From IMG/VR virus record IMGVR_UViG_3300027899_000041, positions 1-33,098 of that record: a stretch of 33,098 nucleotides of DNA; one strand, given 5' to 3'. Made by a program: the position numbers and the translations under genes. This DNA is from a virus. The notes below the pieces were generated by a model. That model did not search any database and was not told the origin of the DNA. It saw nothing but the letters and a program-made list of their open reading frames with translations. This document shows, piece after piece, positions 1 through 7,969 of this stretch; position 1 is the first letter of the stretch, and every line of letters begins with the position of its first letter.

Positions 1-164
1 CACTTTGCTGAATTTGCAAAATGCCCTGAACGCCCCCTACGGTTCCTTTCAAATTTGCCTGGGCCTCCGCTTGTTGGCGTGCCAATTCCGTATCCATTCC
101 AAAAACATCATTAACCTCAACAATTTGTTTGGGAATATACTGGGCAAACACCGTTTGCATTTTA
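1..164. repeat. Terminal direct repeat, left copy (contig circularity)
   Basis: These bases recur at the right end of the window with a single mismatch (T at 38, A at 32972). The mismatch falls in the third base of a valine codon in the portal gene, so it is silent. The repeat lies inside a reading frame that runs through both ends. It is therefore best read as assembly redundancy of a circular or circularly permuted genome, not as a separate biological repeat. Confidence 0.95.
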
Positions 165-1804
165 ACATCCAGGGCCCTGAAAATATCCCCCAATGAATTT
201 TCCAGGAACGCCGTGCCATTTTCGGCCACCAATTCGCTCAACATTTTGTAAGCAAATAATGAGCGCAACAAATCCTCCTTTTTTATGGTTCCACTGGCCA
301 ACAATTGTTGTTTGTCGGTTGGTTTCAAATGGTAAATTGGGTCATAAGAAACCAAAACCTCAACCATGCGGCTCACACTTTTATTGCCTGAAAACCTTTT
401 GCGCGCCAAATCTTTGGTTGTTTCAACCAAAAATGCAACTGGTGCGTTTTTATCACTCAATTTGTTTATTTCGTCAACCAAATCATCCTCCGTTTTCATG
501 GAAAACGAAATTGGTTTAACAATAACGGGCGGCATGGGCTCCGCAACATTGCGTAAACCCTCAATGAATAACAAACTTTTGTAAATTATCTCATCGAAAA
601 TGTTATTGGAAATTTTGGTTAATTGCGCAAAACTATCCTCACGGTCAATTGTTTTTGCGGTTCCGCTTTGCGCCTCATCAATTGTGTTAAGGTGCAACGC
701 CTCCTCCGCTTTTTTCAATAACGTTTCCCAGGCCTTTCCACTGTATTCAATAATGTCCACGGGGGGCGAAATAAAACGCAACAATGGTTCATTGCTGGCA
801 TTGCCCGTTTCACCAAAAACACCGCTCCCCTTTTCACGTATGAAAACGCCATAAGGTGAACGGGAAATAATACGGCCCGCGCCATTACAACGCCCGCATG
901 TTTCATGCTCCTCCCTTTCCTTATTGAACACAATGCCGTGGCGGCATCCTGGGGCATCACATGTTTCCGCGGTTTCCTCACGGTAAGGGAATGCGCTGGT
1001 TGTCATTACCCCTTGCCAATCACTGTATTGCCTTATGGCCTCATTTGCAAATGGCACAAACGCACTAAAATAACTTTCAAAATAATCATCATCCGTTAAG
1101 TCACCGCCCAAAACGCAACCAGGCAAAACACCCAGGTTGTGGGGGTAAATTAACTCCGTTGTAAAATTGCGGTCACTGGCTTTGCCATATTGAACATGTT
1201 TGTAATATCCAACCTCATCCAATGTGTAATAAACCTCACCAACGTTTTCCTTTTGGTTTTTACCGCTCCCAGTCCAAACCTCGGAATGTTCCCCCTCCGC
1301 TTTCCAGGTTATCAAATTGTGTTTCAAAACCTTTATTTGGTTGCTGAAAACCAACCATGGTTCAACCTCAACTTTCACGGCTGGGTTAATTAAACCCTCA
1401 CCCGTTGGCAACCACAACAACCACCCGTTTGGGTCTTCAATCATGCGGCGCACAACGTATTTTTGAACGTATGAATAAAAGTATTGGCCCGCAAATTTGC
1501 GCTCACTCAAATACGCATTCAACTCATCACTCACCTGAATGCTGAAATTGGCACCCTGGAAAATGCGGTAAAGTTTATCCATGGCGCGGTTCATGCTCCC
1601 TTTTGTAATGGGTTCATAAATTTTCAAACGGTACTTTTGAACCTCGGGGTCTTCATTTGGCCGCCTTTCGGTTAAAATATACCCTGGGTTTTTTCCCCTG
1701 GTGTGCACAAACATTGTGTTGCGCACCTCCTCCCAATGTTCGTGTTTCTTTGGTTTGTAATTTGCCTCATGCAACAAACCTGGTATTTGTTCAATTGTAA
1801 CCAT
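1..1804 (-). CDS. Phage portal protein, N-terminal ~600 residues (continues across the contig joint)
   Basis: The ATG at 1804 opens a frame with no stop to the left edge. It continues at 32934 on the circle and ends at 32813, giving about 641 residues. A portal is the dodecameric ring at the capsid vertex through which DNA is packaged and ejected. The assignment rests on size, on a mixed alpha/beta body with a long helical C-terminal part, and on the MuF-like head protein, scaffold and capsid genes immediately downstream; I see no short diagnostic motif. Unusually, residues about 282-306 hold CDAPGC followed by CGRCNGAGR, a CX4C...CX2C arrangement like a zinc ribbon or DnaJ-type knuckle. The upstream tail gene ends at 1809, four bases before this start, so the two are probably co-translated. 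Confidence 0.75.
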   Translation of the reverse strand, partial: MVTIEQIPGLLHEANYKPKKHEHWEEVRNTMFVHTRGKNPGYILTERRPNEDPEVQKYRLKIYEPITKGSMNRAMDKLYRIFQGANFSIQVSDELNAYLSERKFAGQYFYSYVQKYVVRRMIEDPNGWLLWLPTGEGLINPAVKVEVEPWLVFSNQIKVLKHNLITWKAEGEHSEVWTGSGKNQKENVGEVYYTLDEVGYYKHVQYGKASDRNFTTELIYPHNLGVLPGCVLGGDLTDDDYFESYFSAFVPFANEAIRQYSDWQGVMTTSAFPYREETAETCDAPGCRHGIVFNKEREEHETCGRCNGAGRIISRSPYGVFIREKGSGVFGETGNASNEPLLRFISPPVDIIEYSGKAWETLLKKAEEALHLNTIDEAQSGTAKTIDREDSFAQLTKISNNIFDEIIYKSLLFIEGLRNVAEPMPPVIVKPISFSMKTEDDLVDEINKLSDKNAPVAFLVETTKDLARKRFSGNKSVSRMVEVLVSYDPIYHLKPTDKQQLLASGTIKKEDLLRSLFAYKMLSELVAENGTAFLENSLGDIFRALDVKMQTVFAQYIPKQIVEVNDVFGMDTELARQQAEAQANLKGTVGGVQGILQIQQS

Positions 1805-1808
1805 TTTT

Positions 1809-2903
1809 TCAATAACATGTTAAATTGTTGGAACATTCACAATGCTCAAAATTTTGCTCAATAAACCAACGGGTGCCAATTTCATTGTTTTTGGCAATTT
1901 CCCCCTGGGTTTGGTATTCAACCCCATCCACTTGCACATTGGCCCCCGCAAAAATTGTGGCCAATAATTTGACAAAACGCTGGGGCAAACCGTATGAATT
2001 TAACGCCCAGTTTTCGCAAACCTGGGAACCCGTTGTTTTGTTGCTGGTTTCAATTATTGTTTTGGTTAATTGAAAATTTGTTTGCTCAAATGCGGCTGGC
2101 ACTCTAATTGTGTTTTCATATTGGAACACCGTGCCCCAGTTTGCCGTTGCCTGGGTTCCGTAATACAACCCAAAACAATCCTGGTTGCCGTATAAACTGG
2201 AAACAACAACGCCTGGGTTTTTATTTTCGCATGGCACACGTTTGAATGGCTCACTGCAAAAACAAATTTGCGCACCAATTGGCAACGCATCCGCTCGGGT
2301 TGCAAAACAAAATTTGAAATAAAAACAATCATCCTGAATGCCCTGGTTTTGCATGGCCTCAAAAATGGCCCCCAAATCCAATTGCAATTGCTGAATGGGC
2401 ACCGTTATGCTTTCGCCATTGTAACCAGTTTGTTCAAATGAACCAACATAACCCTGGGCAACAATGGTTTTGAACAAACCCCATTCACTCACCCTCAACG
2501 GCTTATCATTACAACAACTGAAAATTTCAAATGAACATACCCCCGTTTCATACGGGCTTTCCAAACCTGGGTAAGTCCAGCCCAATGTTGGGGTTATTTC
2601 CTTAACTTTTATTTGTTGTTGGAATTGGAACGTGTACAAATCCCCATCCACATACGGCACAAAAAACGGCGTATCATTTCCGCACAAATTACAATTCCAA
2701 CTGTCGGAACATTCACATAACACCAAACCGTTGCCAACAACCAATGGGCCGCACCCACTGGTTCCGTTTGCACATGAAATTTCTAACTCCGTGCACAACA
2801 TGCGTGTGTTTGGCTCCGCACATTCCATGCGTGCGCTGGTAATATCACAAAACACCTGGTTTGGGTTAACTGGGTTTGTGTATGAATTAAACAATGCGCT
2901 CAT
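1809..2903 (-). CDS. Cysteine-rich tail protein, unknown function
   Basis: The protein has 364 residues and about 22 cysteines, dense in the first 75 residues (CEC, WNCNLC) and at the C-terminus (HCECSNNLTC). It is rich in beta-type and aromatic residues with no membrane segment or coiled coil. It follows the large tail protein at 2928-6194 and precedes the portal, so a role in the distal tail, baseplate or receptor binding is the natural inference. The cysteines may form disulfides that stiffen an extracellular fibre, or bind metal. I do not recognise a named family. The leader before the ATG is A-rich (TAAATTTGAACGC) with no Shine-Dalgarno sequence. Confidence 0.7.
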   Translation of the reverse strand: MSALFNSYTNPVNPNQVFCDITSARMECAEPNTRMLCTELEISCANGTSGCGPLVVGNGLVLCECSDSWNCNLCGNDTPFFVPYVDGDLYTFQFQQQIKVKEITPTLGWTYPGLESPYETGVCSFEIFSCCNDKPLRVSEWGLFKTIVAQGYVGSFEQTGYNGESITVPIQQLQLDLGAIFEAMQNQGIQDDCFYFKFCFATRADALPIGAQICFCSEPFKRVPCENKNPGVVVSSLYGNQDCFGLYYGTQATANWGTVFQYENTIRVPAAFEQTNFQLTKTIIETSNKTTGSQVCENWALNSYGLPQRFVKLLATIFAGANVQVDGVEYQTQGEIAKNNEIGTRWFIEQNFEHCECSNNLTCY

Positions 2904-2927
2904 GCGTTCAAATTTACGTTGTTTTTT

Positions 2928-5900
2928 TTATGGGCATGCGGCATTTCCAATTTTTATTTGCATGGTTCCAGTCCAATTAGGGTTGGCATTTGCTTTTAAT
3001 TGAAAATAAATGTAACTTGTAACTGAACCGCCCCAGGTGAATGGAATGGAACCGCTTGTTGCTCCAATTGGTATGAACCCATCCGCTGGGCGTGTTCCCG
3101 CAACAAAAAAACCGCCATCCTTTCCAGCCCAAAAATGAATTTCTTTTGTTGGCGGTGCACCGCTTATTAAATTGTATTCCAAAACATATTGGCCGCCCTG
3201 AACTGGTGTGCCCATTACGGGGTCGCTTATTGTTACATTTCGGTAACGGCCATTTGATGAATTGGTGCCAATAATGTTAAACAAACCCCCACCAACAACA
3301 CCGCATCCCAATGAACTACCGCCCTGGCAAACAATGTTTTGGAAATACTCACAAATGAAAACCGCGGGGGGAATTGAAATAAGGCCGCACAAATTGTAAA
3401 GGCCATTTGTCCAGGCGTTAATTGAAAACTCAACCGCCGCCTCATTTCCCGCTGAAAAATCCGCATCCATGTAACTCAATGCCGTTTGGCTTAATTGAGG
3501 CAATCCCAATGGGCCCGCAACTGGGTTGTTTTCAGCCAACCCCGCCATTGTTTCGGGGTTTTTGGTAACGTAAAATGAGAAATCCCCATTTTGGTTTGAA
3601 CTGTAAACAACACGCACCAATGTGTAATCCTGGGCGCATATTGCACGCCCCTCAATTTCCTCCCAAATCCCACTCAATGCATTTAATGCAAAAACACGGG
3701 CATTGTTTAACACACTGGAAAACCCTGAATTGTCGGGCTCATTTTCAATGGCCGCAACCATGAACCCCTTAACCTGGTTCAATTCAAATGGCACGCCGAA
3801 AACCGCGCCCAAATCAAATGTGTAAACATATTCAACCCATACATCCCCATCCCTCCAGTCCTTTGTAATTCCCAACGTGGAAACGTATGTTGAACCCAAA
3901 ACACCAACTGGTGTGCGCTGCATGAATGTTGCCGTGTTGGCAACTAAAACATTGGCTCCAGGAAATGGCGTTGTTTCAAAACCCACCCTGGTTGTAAAAT
4001 CCGTATCAATTAACGCGCTCCCGTTATCCGTAACGGTTAACGCTCCCAGGTTTTGCCAACCTCCAGGAAAACCAGCAACACGGTTTGAGGTGTGCGTTTC
4101 AAACATAAAAAATGTGCTTTGCCCTGGGTTTGGAAAATCGGCCTCAACACGGTAAACGTTCACGGTAATTGTTTTCAATAATTGCCTCCAGTCACTCATG
4201 TAACCCCACTCATCCAAACAATCCTTGAAATCCCCGTTTTCAATAACTGTTGTGTGCCTTATGCGTTCCTTTGCGGTTGGCTGCAAACATTCCGTTTCAT
4301 TGCTTTGAAAAAATTGCTCAAATTCACTTGAAACTGTAATTGGGCAATAATCACACCCAATTTCAGGTGTTTGCGTTACCGTTAACGGCTCACTCAAAAA
4401 CGTGTTTACGGTTTGCGTATCATCCGCGTATGCAACAACGGCCACGCGGTAAACATTACCAGGCACAACCGCCGTTGAAACGTATGCCGTAACCTCCCAA
4501 ACACCGCCACCCAATGGCACAATTGTGCTGGGGGTTTCCAAAAGGTTATCCAAAACGCTCACCCCTCCAATGTTGGTAATGGCCGCACGGCTGGAATTGT
4601 AGTTTGTAAGGAAATCCACACCCAAATTTTCAACCTGGCTTTCATCAAACACCTGGAAAATTGCACCCACCAAATTGCTGGAATATGCTGGGGGAACCTC
4701 AACCTGGAAAATAATTTTGGTTTTGAAAAGGGTTGAAAAATTGGAAACCATTGCGCCATTGCGCTCAAATTTTATGCTCCAATTTATCAATTCACTGGCC
4801 GCACCCAACAATCCCTTGTTGTAAAAACGGGCCTGGAAATTTATACAATTTTCCTCAAAACATTCAAATGGCTGGCCATCCACAATTGTATTGGGGTCAA
4901 CCAAATAAAACAATGAGGCCAATTTTTTGGTTGCGTTGTAAACGCTGGAACTGGCCATTGGGAAAGGTGCCGTTGTGCCAATGGCTGGGTTAATGTCATT
5001 AACTGAACCGCGCCGCCATTTTGGAATGTTGGCAATGTATGCGTTTTGCATCCAGTTTGCCAAATCTTCAATCATGAAAAACTGAAACAAAATTTGAAAC
5101 TCACCCGTTGCCGCATCAATTGGCTCAAAATAAACCTCCCAATTTTTGTTCACCAATTCATTGGAACCCATGCCAAACATTTGCATGGGGTATGTGCCGC
5201 CAACTGGTGTTGAAAATTCATTGAACTCAATGAAATAACCCGCTGGGGGTTGTGTTATTATTCCGTTGGGGTATTTGCTGGAAAAATTGCACTGGTTTGA
5301 AAATAACCATGGGTTAAAAAACAATTCAACCCCATCCGTTAACCCCGTGTTGTAAGTAAAATTGAATTTCACAAATTTTTTCTCAACAATGGCCGCGGCT
5401 TTGAACACCTTGGTGTTACCACAAAACCCGTTTTGGTCACGCAAATAACCGTTTTCATCCCCAATTGTTACATCATTGCAGCACAAACATGAGCAATCTT
5501 GTATTGCGGTTCCCAACAATTCATAACGTATATCGGGCTTACCGCTGCAAAAACCAGCATAAATGTAACATTGCAAAAATTCCCCAATGCTCATTGGTGT
5601 CCAGTTAACCGTAACCCCCGCGCTCATCAATGCGGGTATTGTTATGCCATTGGGTGAAAACGTAATATCATGGCCCTCACACAAACCAACATCCCCGTTA
5701 AATTCAATATCATGATAACAAACATTGTTTACCGTTGTGAGCACTGAACCCGTGCCTGGAAATGGAACCAAACCAAAATCAATTGGGCTGGGCGCAATCA
5801 ATGTAAATGGGTCAACAAATTCCAAAGGCAAATAATATCCTGGGTCCTGGCCATGCTCAATTGTGTAAAGGTACATTTTCCATTCCTCAACTGGTTGTGA

Positions 5901-6194
5901 GTTTACCATTGTGCAAATGCGCAATGTTATGGTTAATGATGCCCCAGGTGCTAACAAATAAGTAAACGAGGGCGGCGCGCCATTTACGGCAACCAACGTT
6001 ATTGTTGTTGTTGTTGCTGGCGGGCTAAATGTTACGTTGCTAAAACGCAAGTTTGAGTTATGTACGTTTTGCAGCGTAACAACCACATCATTGCAAAAGT
6101 TATCCCCGCATTGCATGTGGTAATTGTGCAACGTGCTGGGTGTATTATCATCCCAAACCAATGGGCCGCTGGTTATTGCTAAATGTCTTGGCAT
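2928..6194 (-). CDS. Large tail protein with tandem beta-sandwich domains, probable fibre or baseplate component
   Basis: At 1088 residues this is the second longest protein in the genome. The N-terminal ~240 residues read like two Ig-like or abnormal-spindle-type beta domains (LQNVHNSNLRFSNV, then PIDFGLVPFPGTGSV). A CSCLCC cysteine cluster follows near residue 235. The middle and C-terminal parts are rich in Gly, Asn, Thr and aromatics, as in carbohydrate-binding or fibre domains, and the last ~90 residues look like a separate jelly-roll or fibronectin-like unit. No enzyme motif is evident. It sits between the tail hub gene, which ends at 6211, and another cysteine-rich tail protein. It probably contributes to the tail tip that contacts the host surface. 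The exact role is an inference from position and composition. Confidence 0.7.
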   Translation of the reverse strand: MPRHLAITSGPLVWDDNTPSTLHNYHMQCGDNFCNDVVVTLQNVHNSNLRFSNVTFSPPATTTTITLVAVNGAPPSFTYLLAPGASLTITLRICTMVNSQPVEEWKMYLYTIEHGQDPGYYLPLEFVDPFTLIAPSPIDFGLVPFPGTGSVLTTVNNVCYHDIEFNGDVGLCEGHDITFSPNGITIPALMSAGVTVNWTPMSIGEFLQCYIYAGFCSGKPDIRYELLGTAIQDCSCLCCNDVTIGDENGYLRDQNGFCGNTKVFKAAAIVEKKFVKFNFTYNTGLTDGVELFFNPWLFSNQCNFSSKYPNGIITQPPAGYFIEFNEFSTPVGGTYPMQMFGMGSNELVNKNWEVYFEPIDAATGEFQILFQFFMIEDLANWMQNAYIANIPKWRRGSVNDINPAIGTTAPFPMASSSVYNATKKLASLFYLVDPNTIVDGQPFECFEENCINFQARFYNKGLLGAASELINWSIKFERNGAMVSNFSTLFKTKIIFQVEVPPAYSSNLVGAIFQVFDESQVENLGVDFLTNYNSSRAAITNIGGVSVLDNLLETPSTIVPLGGGVWEVTAYVSTAVVPGNVYRVAVVAYADDTQTVNTFLSEPLTVTQTPEIGCDYCPITVSSEFEQFFQSNETECLQPTAKERIRHTTVIENGDFKDCLDEWGYMSDWRQLLKTITVNVYRVEADFPNPGQSTFFMFETHTSNRVAGFPGGWQNLGALTVTDNGSALIDTDFTTRVGFETTPFPGANVLVANTATFMQRTPVGVLGSTYVSTLGITKDWRDGDVWVEYVYTFDLGAVFGVPFELNQVKGFMVAAIENEPDNSGFSSVLNNARVFALNALSGIWEEIEGRAICAQDYTLVRVVYSSNQNGDFSFYVTKNPETMAGLAENNPVAGPLGLPQLSQTALSYMDADFSAGNEAAVEFSINAWTNGLYNLCGLISIPPAVFICEYFQNIVCQGGSSLGCGVVGGGLFNIIGTNSSNGRYRNVTISDPVMGTPVQGGQYVLEYNLISGAPPTKEIHFWAGKDGGFFVAGTRPADGFIPIGATSGSIPFTWGGSVTSYIYFQLKANANPNWTGTMQIKIGNAACP

Positions 6195-6210
6195 TATTTC
6201 AAATTTTTAA

Positions 6211-7965
6211 TTAAACCACACCCTCAACGCTGGCGGTTCGGTTTGTAAAATTAAACTTTATTTCCTCAATTTGCCCAAATTTTTGAACTCCTCCCTTTAA
6301 CATTTCAACCGTTTTGCTCCAGTCAAAATTTTGGTAATCATCACATGTAAATTGAAACGTAAAACTGAAATCCCATTGGGTTGCGCTGGGCAACCTGGGG
6401 TTATCAATGTAATGAAACAATGAATAAAGGTTGTTATCAAACCCAGGCAAAAACCAAAATGGGTAATTTACGCGGTTTGTTGCTGAAATGTACCCACTCC
6501 CGTAACTCACATTTCCCCCCGTAAACGTGTCGGGGTAAAAACTTTGCACCGCCCCATCCGTTGTGCTTTGCCCATCCCAAATGAGCAATTTGTAGTTAAA
6601 CGCCGTATCATTGTTAATTAACATGGCTTTGCCGTAATTGGAAAACGCATTGAAAAACGCCATGTTAACCGCGCCGCCCAACCAGGTTTCAAAAAATTCA
6701 TAAACGTTTGTTCTTATGGCATCTTCACGGGTGCGCACTGGGGAAAGGGGCAATGAAAGGTTATATTGGCCGCTTTGGCTGGGGTTAAATGGGTTATTCC
6801 ATTCAACAATGCGGTTAAAACGGTTCCTGGCCTCATTTCCAATTGTATCCTGGGCATCCAACTGGTATTCAAAACGGGCAAACGCCCACCGTTCTTTGTC
6901 AATCCAGGAAAAACACACCTCATTGTTTTCAATGCGGTTTTGCTCCAGCAAATCCCCCGTGTTTACCCAAACGCTGGTTCCCTGGAAATAATCTTTGCGC
7001 TCAAAAACCAGGGTATTGCCAAAAATTCGCCATTGGGCGTTAAATGTTGGGTTCAAAATGTTATCCAATAACGTTTGCAATGTTTCCACTGGCAAATTTT
7101 CACTGGTTAACGTGTAATTCACATCATTTTTTTTGCGGCCATCCTTAACCTGGGCGGCCCACAACACCGTGTTCCAATAAGGTGAGGCGGGGTTGTTCAA
7201 AATGGAACTTTGAAAGGTTAACCCACATTTGCCGCAAACGTTTTTAATGTAATCCCTTACCAATGCGCTGGGGTGAAAATACCCGCATGGAATAACACGC
7301 TCGGCAATTTCACTGTTTATATCCTCCAGCAATTCAAATGCGTTTCCTGGGTCATAATCTGAATTGCAATCTTGTTGGGTGCAATCGGTTCCAGGAATGG
7401 CACACGCAATTGTACAAACCAACCATAAAATGGCCAAAATTGCGGCAAATGCAATGGCAAACGTAACCAAAAGGGGTGTTAAAACATTGATTAACATGTA
7501 GGCCAAAAACACAATAACATATTGAATAAACAACGGGCGGTGTTCAATACAGTAACGCATTGCAATGCGGTTTTGGTTCAAAAACCCGTTCCAATTATCC
7601 CAAATAACGGTGCTTTCAATACAGTTTATTTCAGGCGTTGTTTCAATGGCGTTTGCGCTTATCCAACAACCTGGCTCACACCAGTCAATGGCATCCCCCT
7701 GAATTACACCCTCAAACACTGGTGCCGCACAACATGCATCAAAAACTTTAATGGGCACCTCATTGGCAAACCCGTTTGGGTCATCAATTAACTGGGTTTT
7801 CAAAATTTGGTAACCATCATCATAAAACGTTAACTCACTGGAAAATGTTTTTGCCGTTTGCCCCGCATTTCCTGAACGGCGCATTGTAACCTCAAAATTT
7901 TGGGTTCCCTCAATGCGGCCCGTTACCAAAACCCCATTTAACTCAATCCTCATTGAACTGTCCAT
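6211..7965 (-). CDS. Tail hub/tip protein with a long hydrophobic insertion
   Basis: This 584-residue gene directly follows the tape measure gene (stop at 7970), where distal tail and tail-associated hub proteins usually lie. Residues 1-110 look like a distal-tail-type beta domain. Residues about 144-190 form an almost uninterrupted hydrophobic stretch (LFIQYVIVFLAYMLINV, then LLVTFAIAFAAILAIL), enough for two membrane spans. Cysteines flank it (residues 139, 184, 188, 195, 200). The remaining ~380 residues are polar and aromatic, resembling tail-associated hub domains. Hub proteins do not normally carry membrane segments, so this part may insert into the host membrane during ejection. A second in-frame ATG lies 12 bases downstream at 7953 and could be the real start. 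Confidence 0.7.
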   Translation of the reverse strand: MDSSMRIELNGVLVTGRIEGTQNFEVTMRRSGNAGQTAKTFSSELTFYDDGYQILKTQLIDDPNGFANEVPIKVFDACCAAPVFEGVIQGDAIDWCEPGCWISANAIETTPEINCIESTVIWDNWNGFLNQNRIAMRYCIEHRPLFIQYVIVFLAYMLINVLTPLLVTFAIAFAAILAILWLVCTIACAIPGTDCTQQDCNSDYDPGNAFELLEDINSEIAERVIPCGYFHPSALVRDYIKNVCGKCGLTFQSSILNNPASPYWNTVLWAAQVKDGRKKNDVNYTLTSENLPVETLQTLLDNILNPTFNAQWRIFGNTLVFERKDYFQGTSVWVNTGDLLEQNRIENNEVCFSWIDKERWAFARFEYQLDAQDTIGNEARNRFNRIVEWNNPFNPSQSGQYNLSLPLSPVRTREDAIRTNVYEFFETWLGGAVNMAFFNAFSNYGKAMLINNDTAFNYKLLIWDGQSTTDGAVQSFYPDTFTGGNVSYGSGYISATNRVNYPFWFLPGFDNNLYSLFHYIDNPRLPSATQWDFSFTFQFTCDDYQNFDWSKTVEMLKGGVQKFGQIEEIKFNFTNRTASVEGVV

Positions 7966-7969
7966 TGCC

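Noticed and set aside
5995-6025. GTTGTTGTTGTT run as a regulatory repeat
   Set aside because: It encodes a threonine run inside the large tail protein and shows no structure or spacing that needs another explanation.
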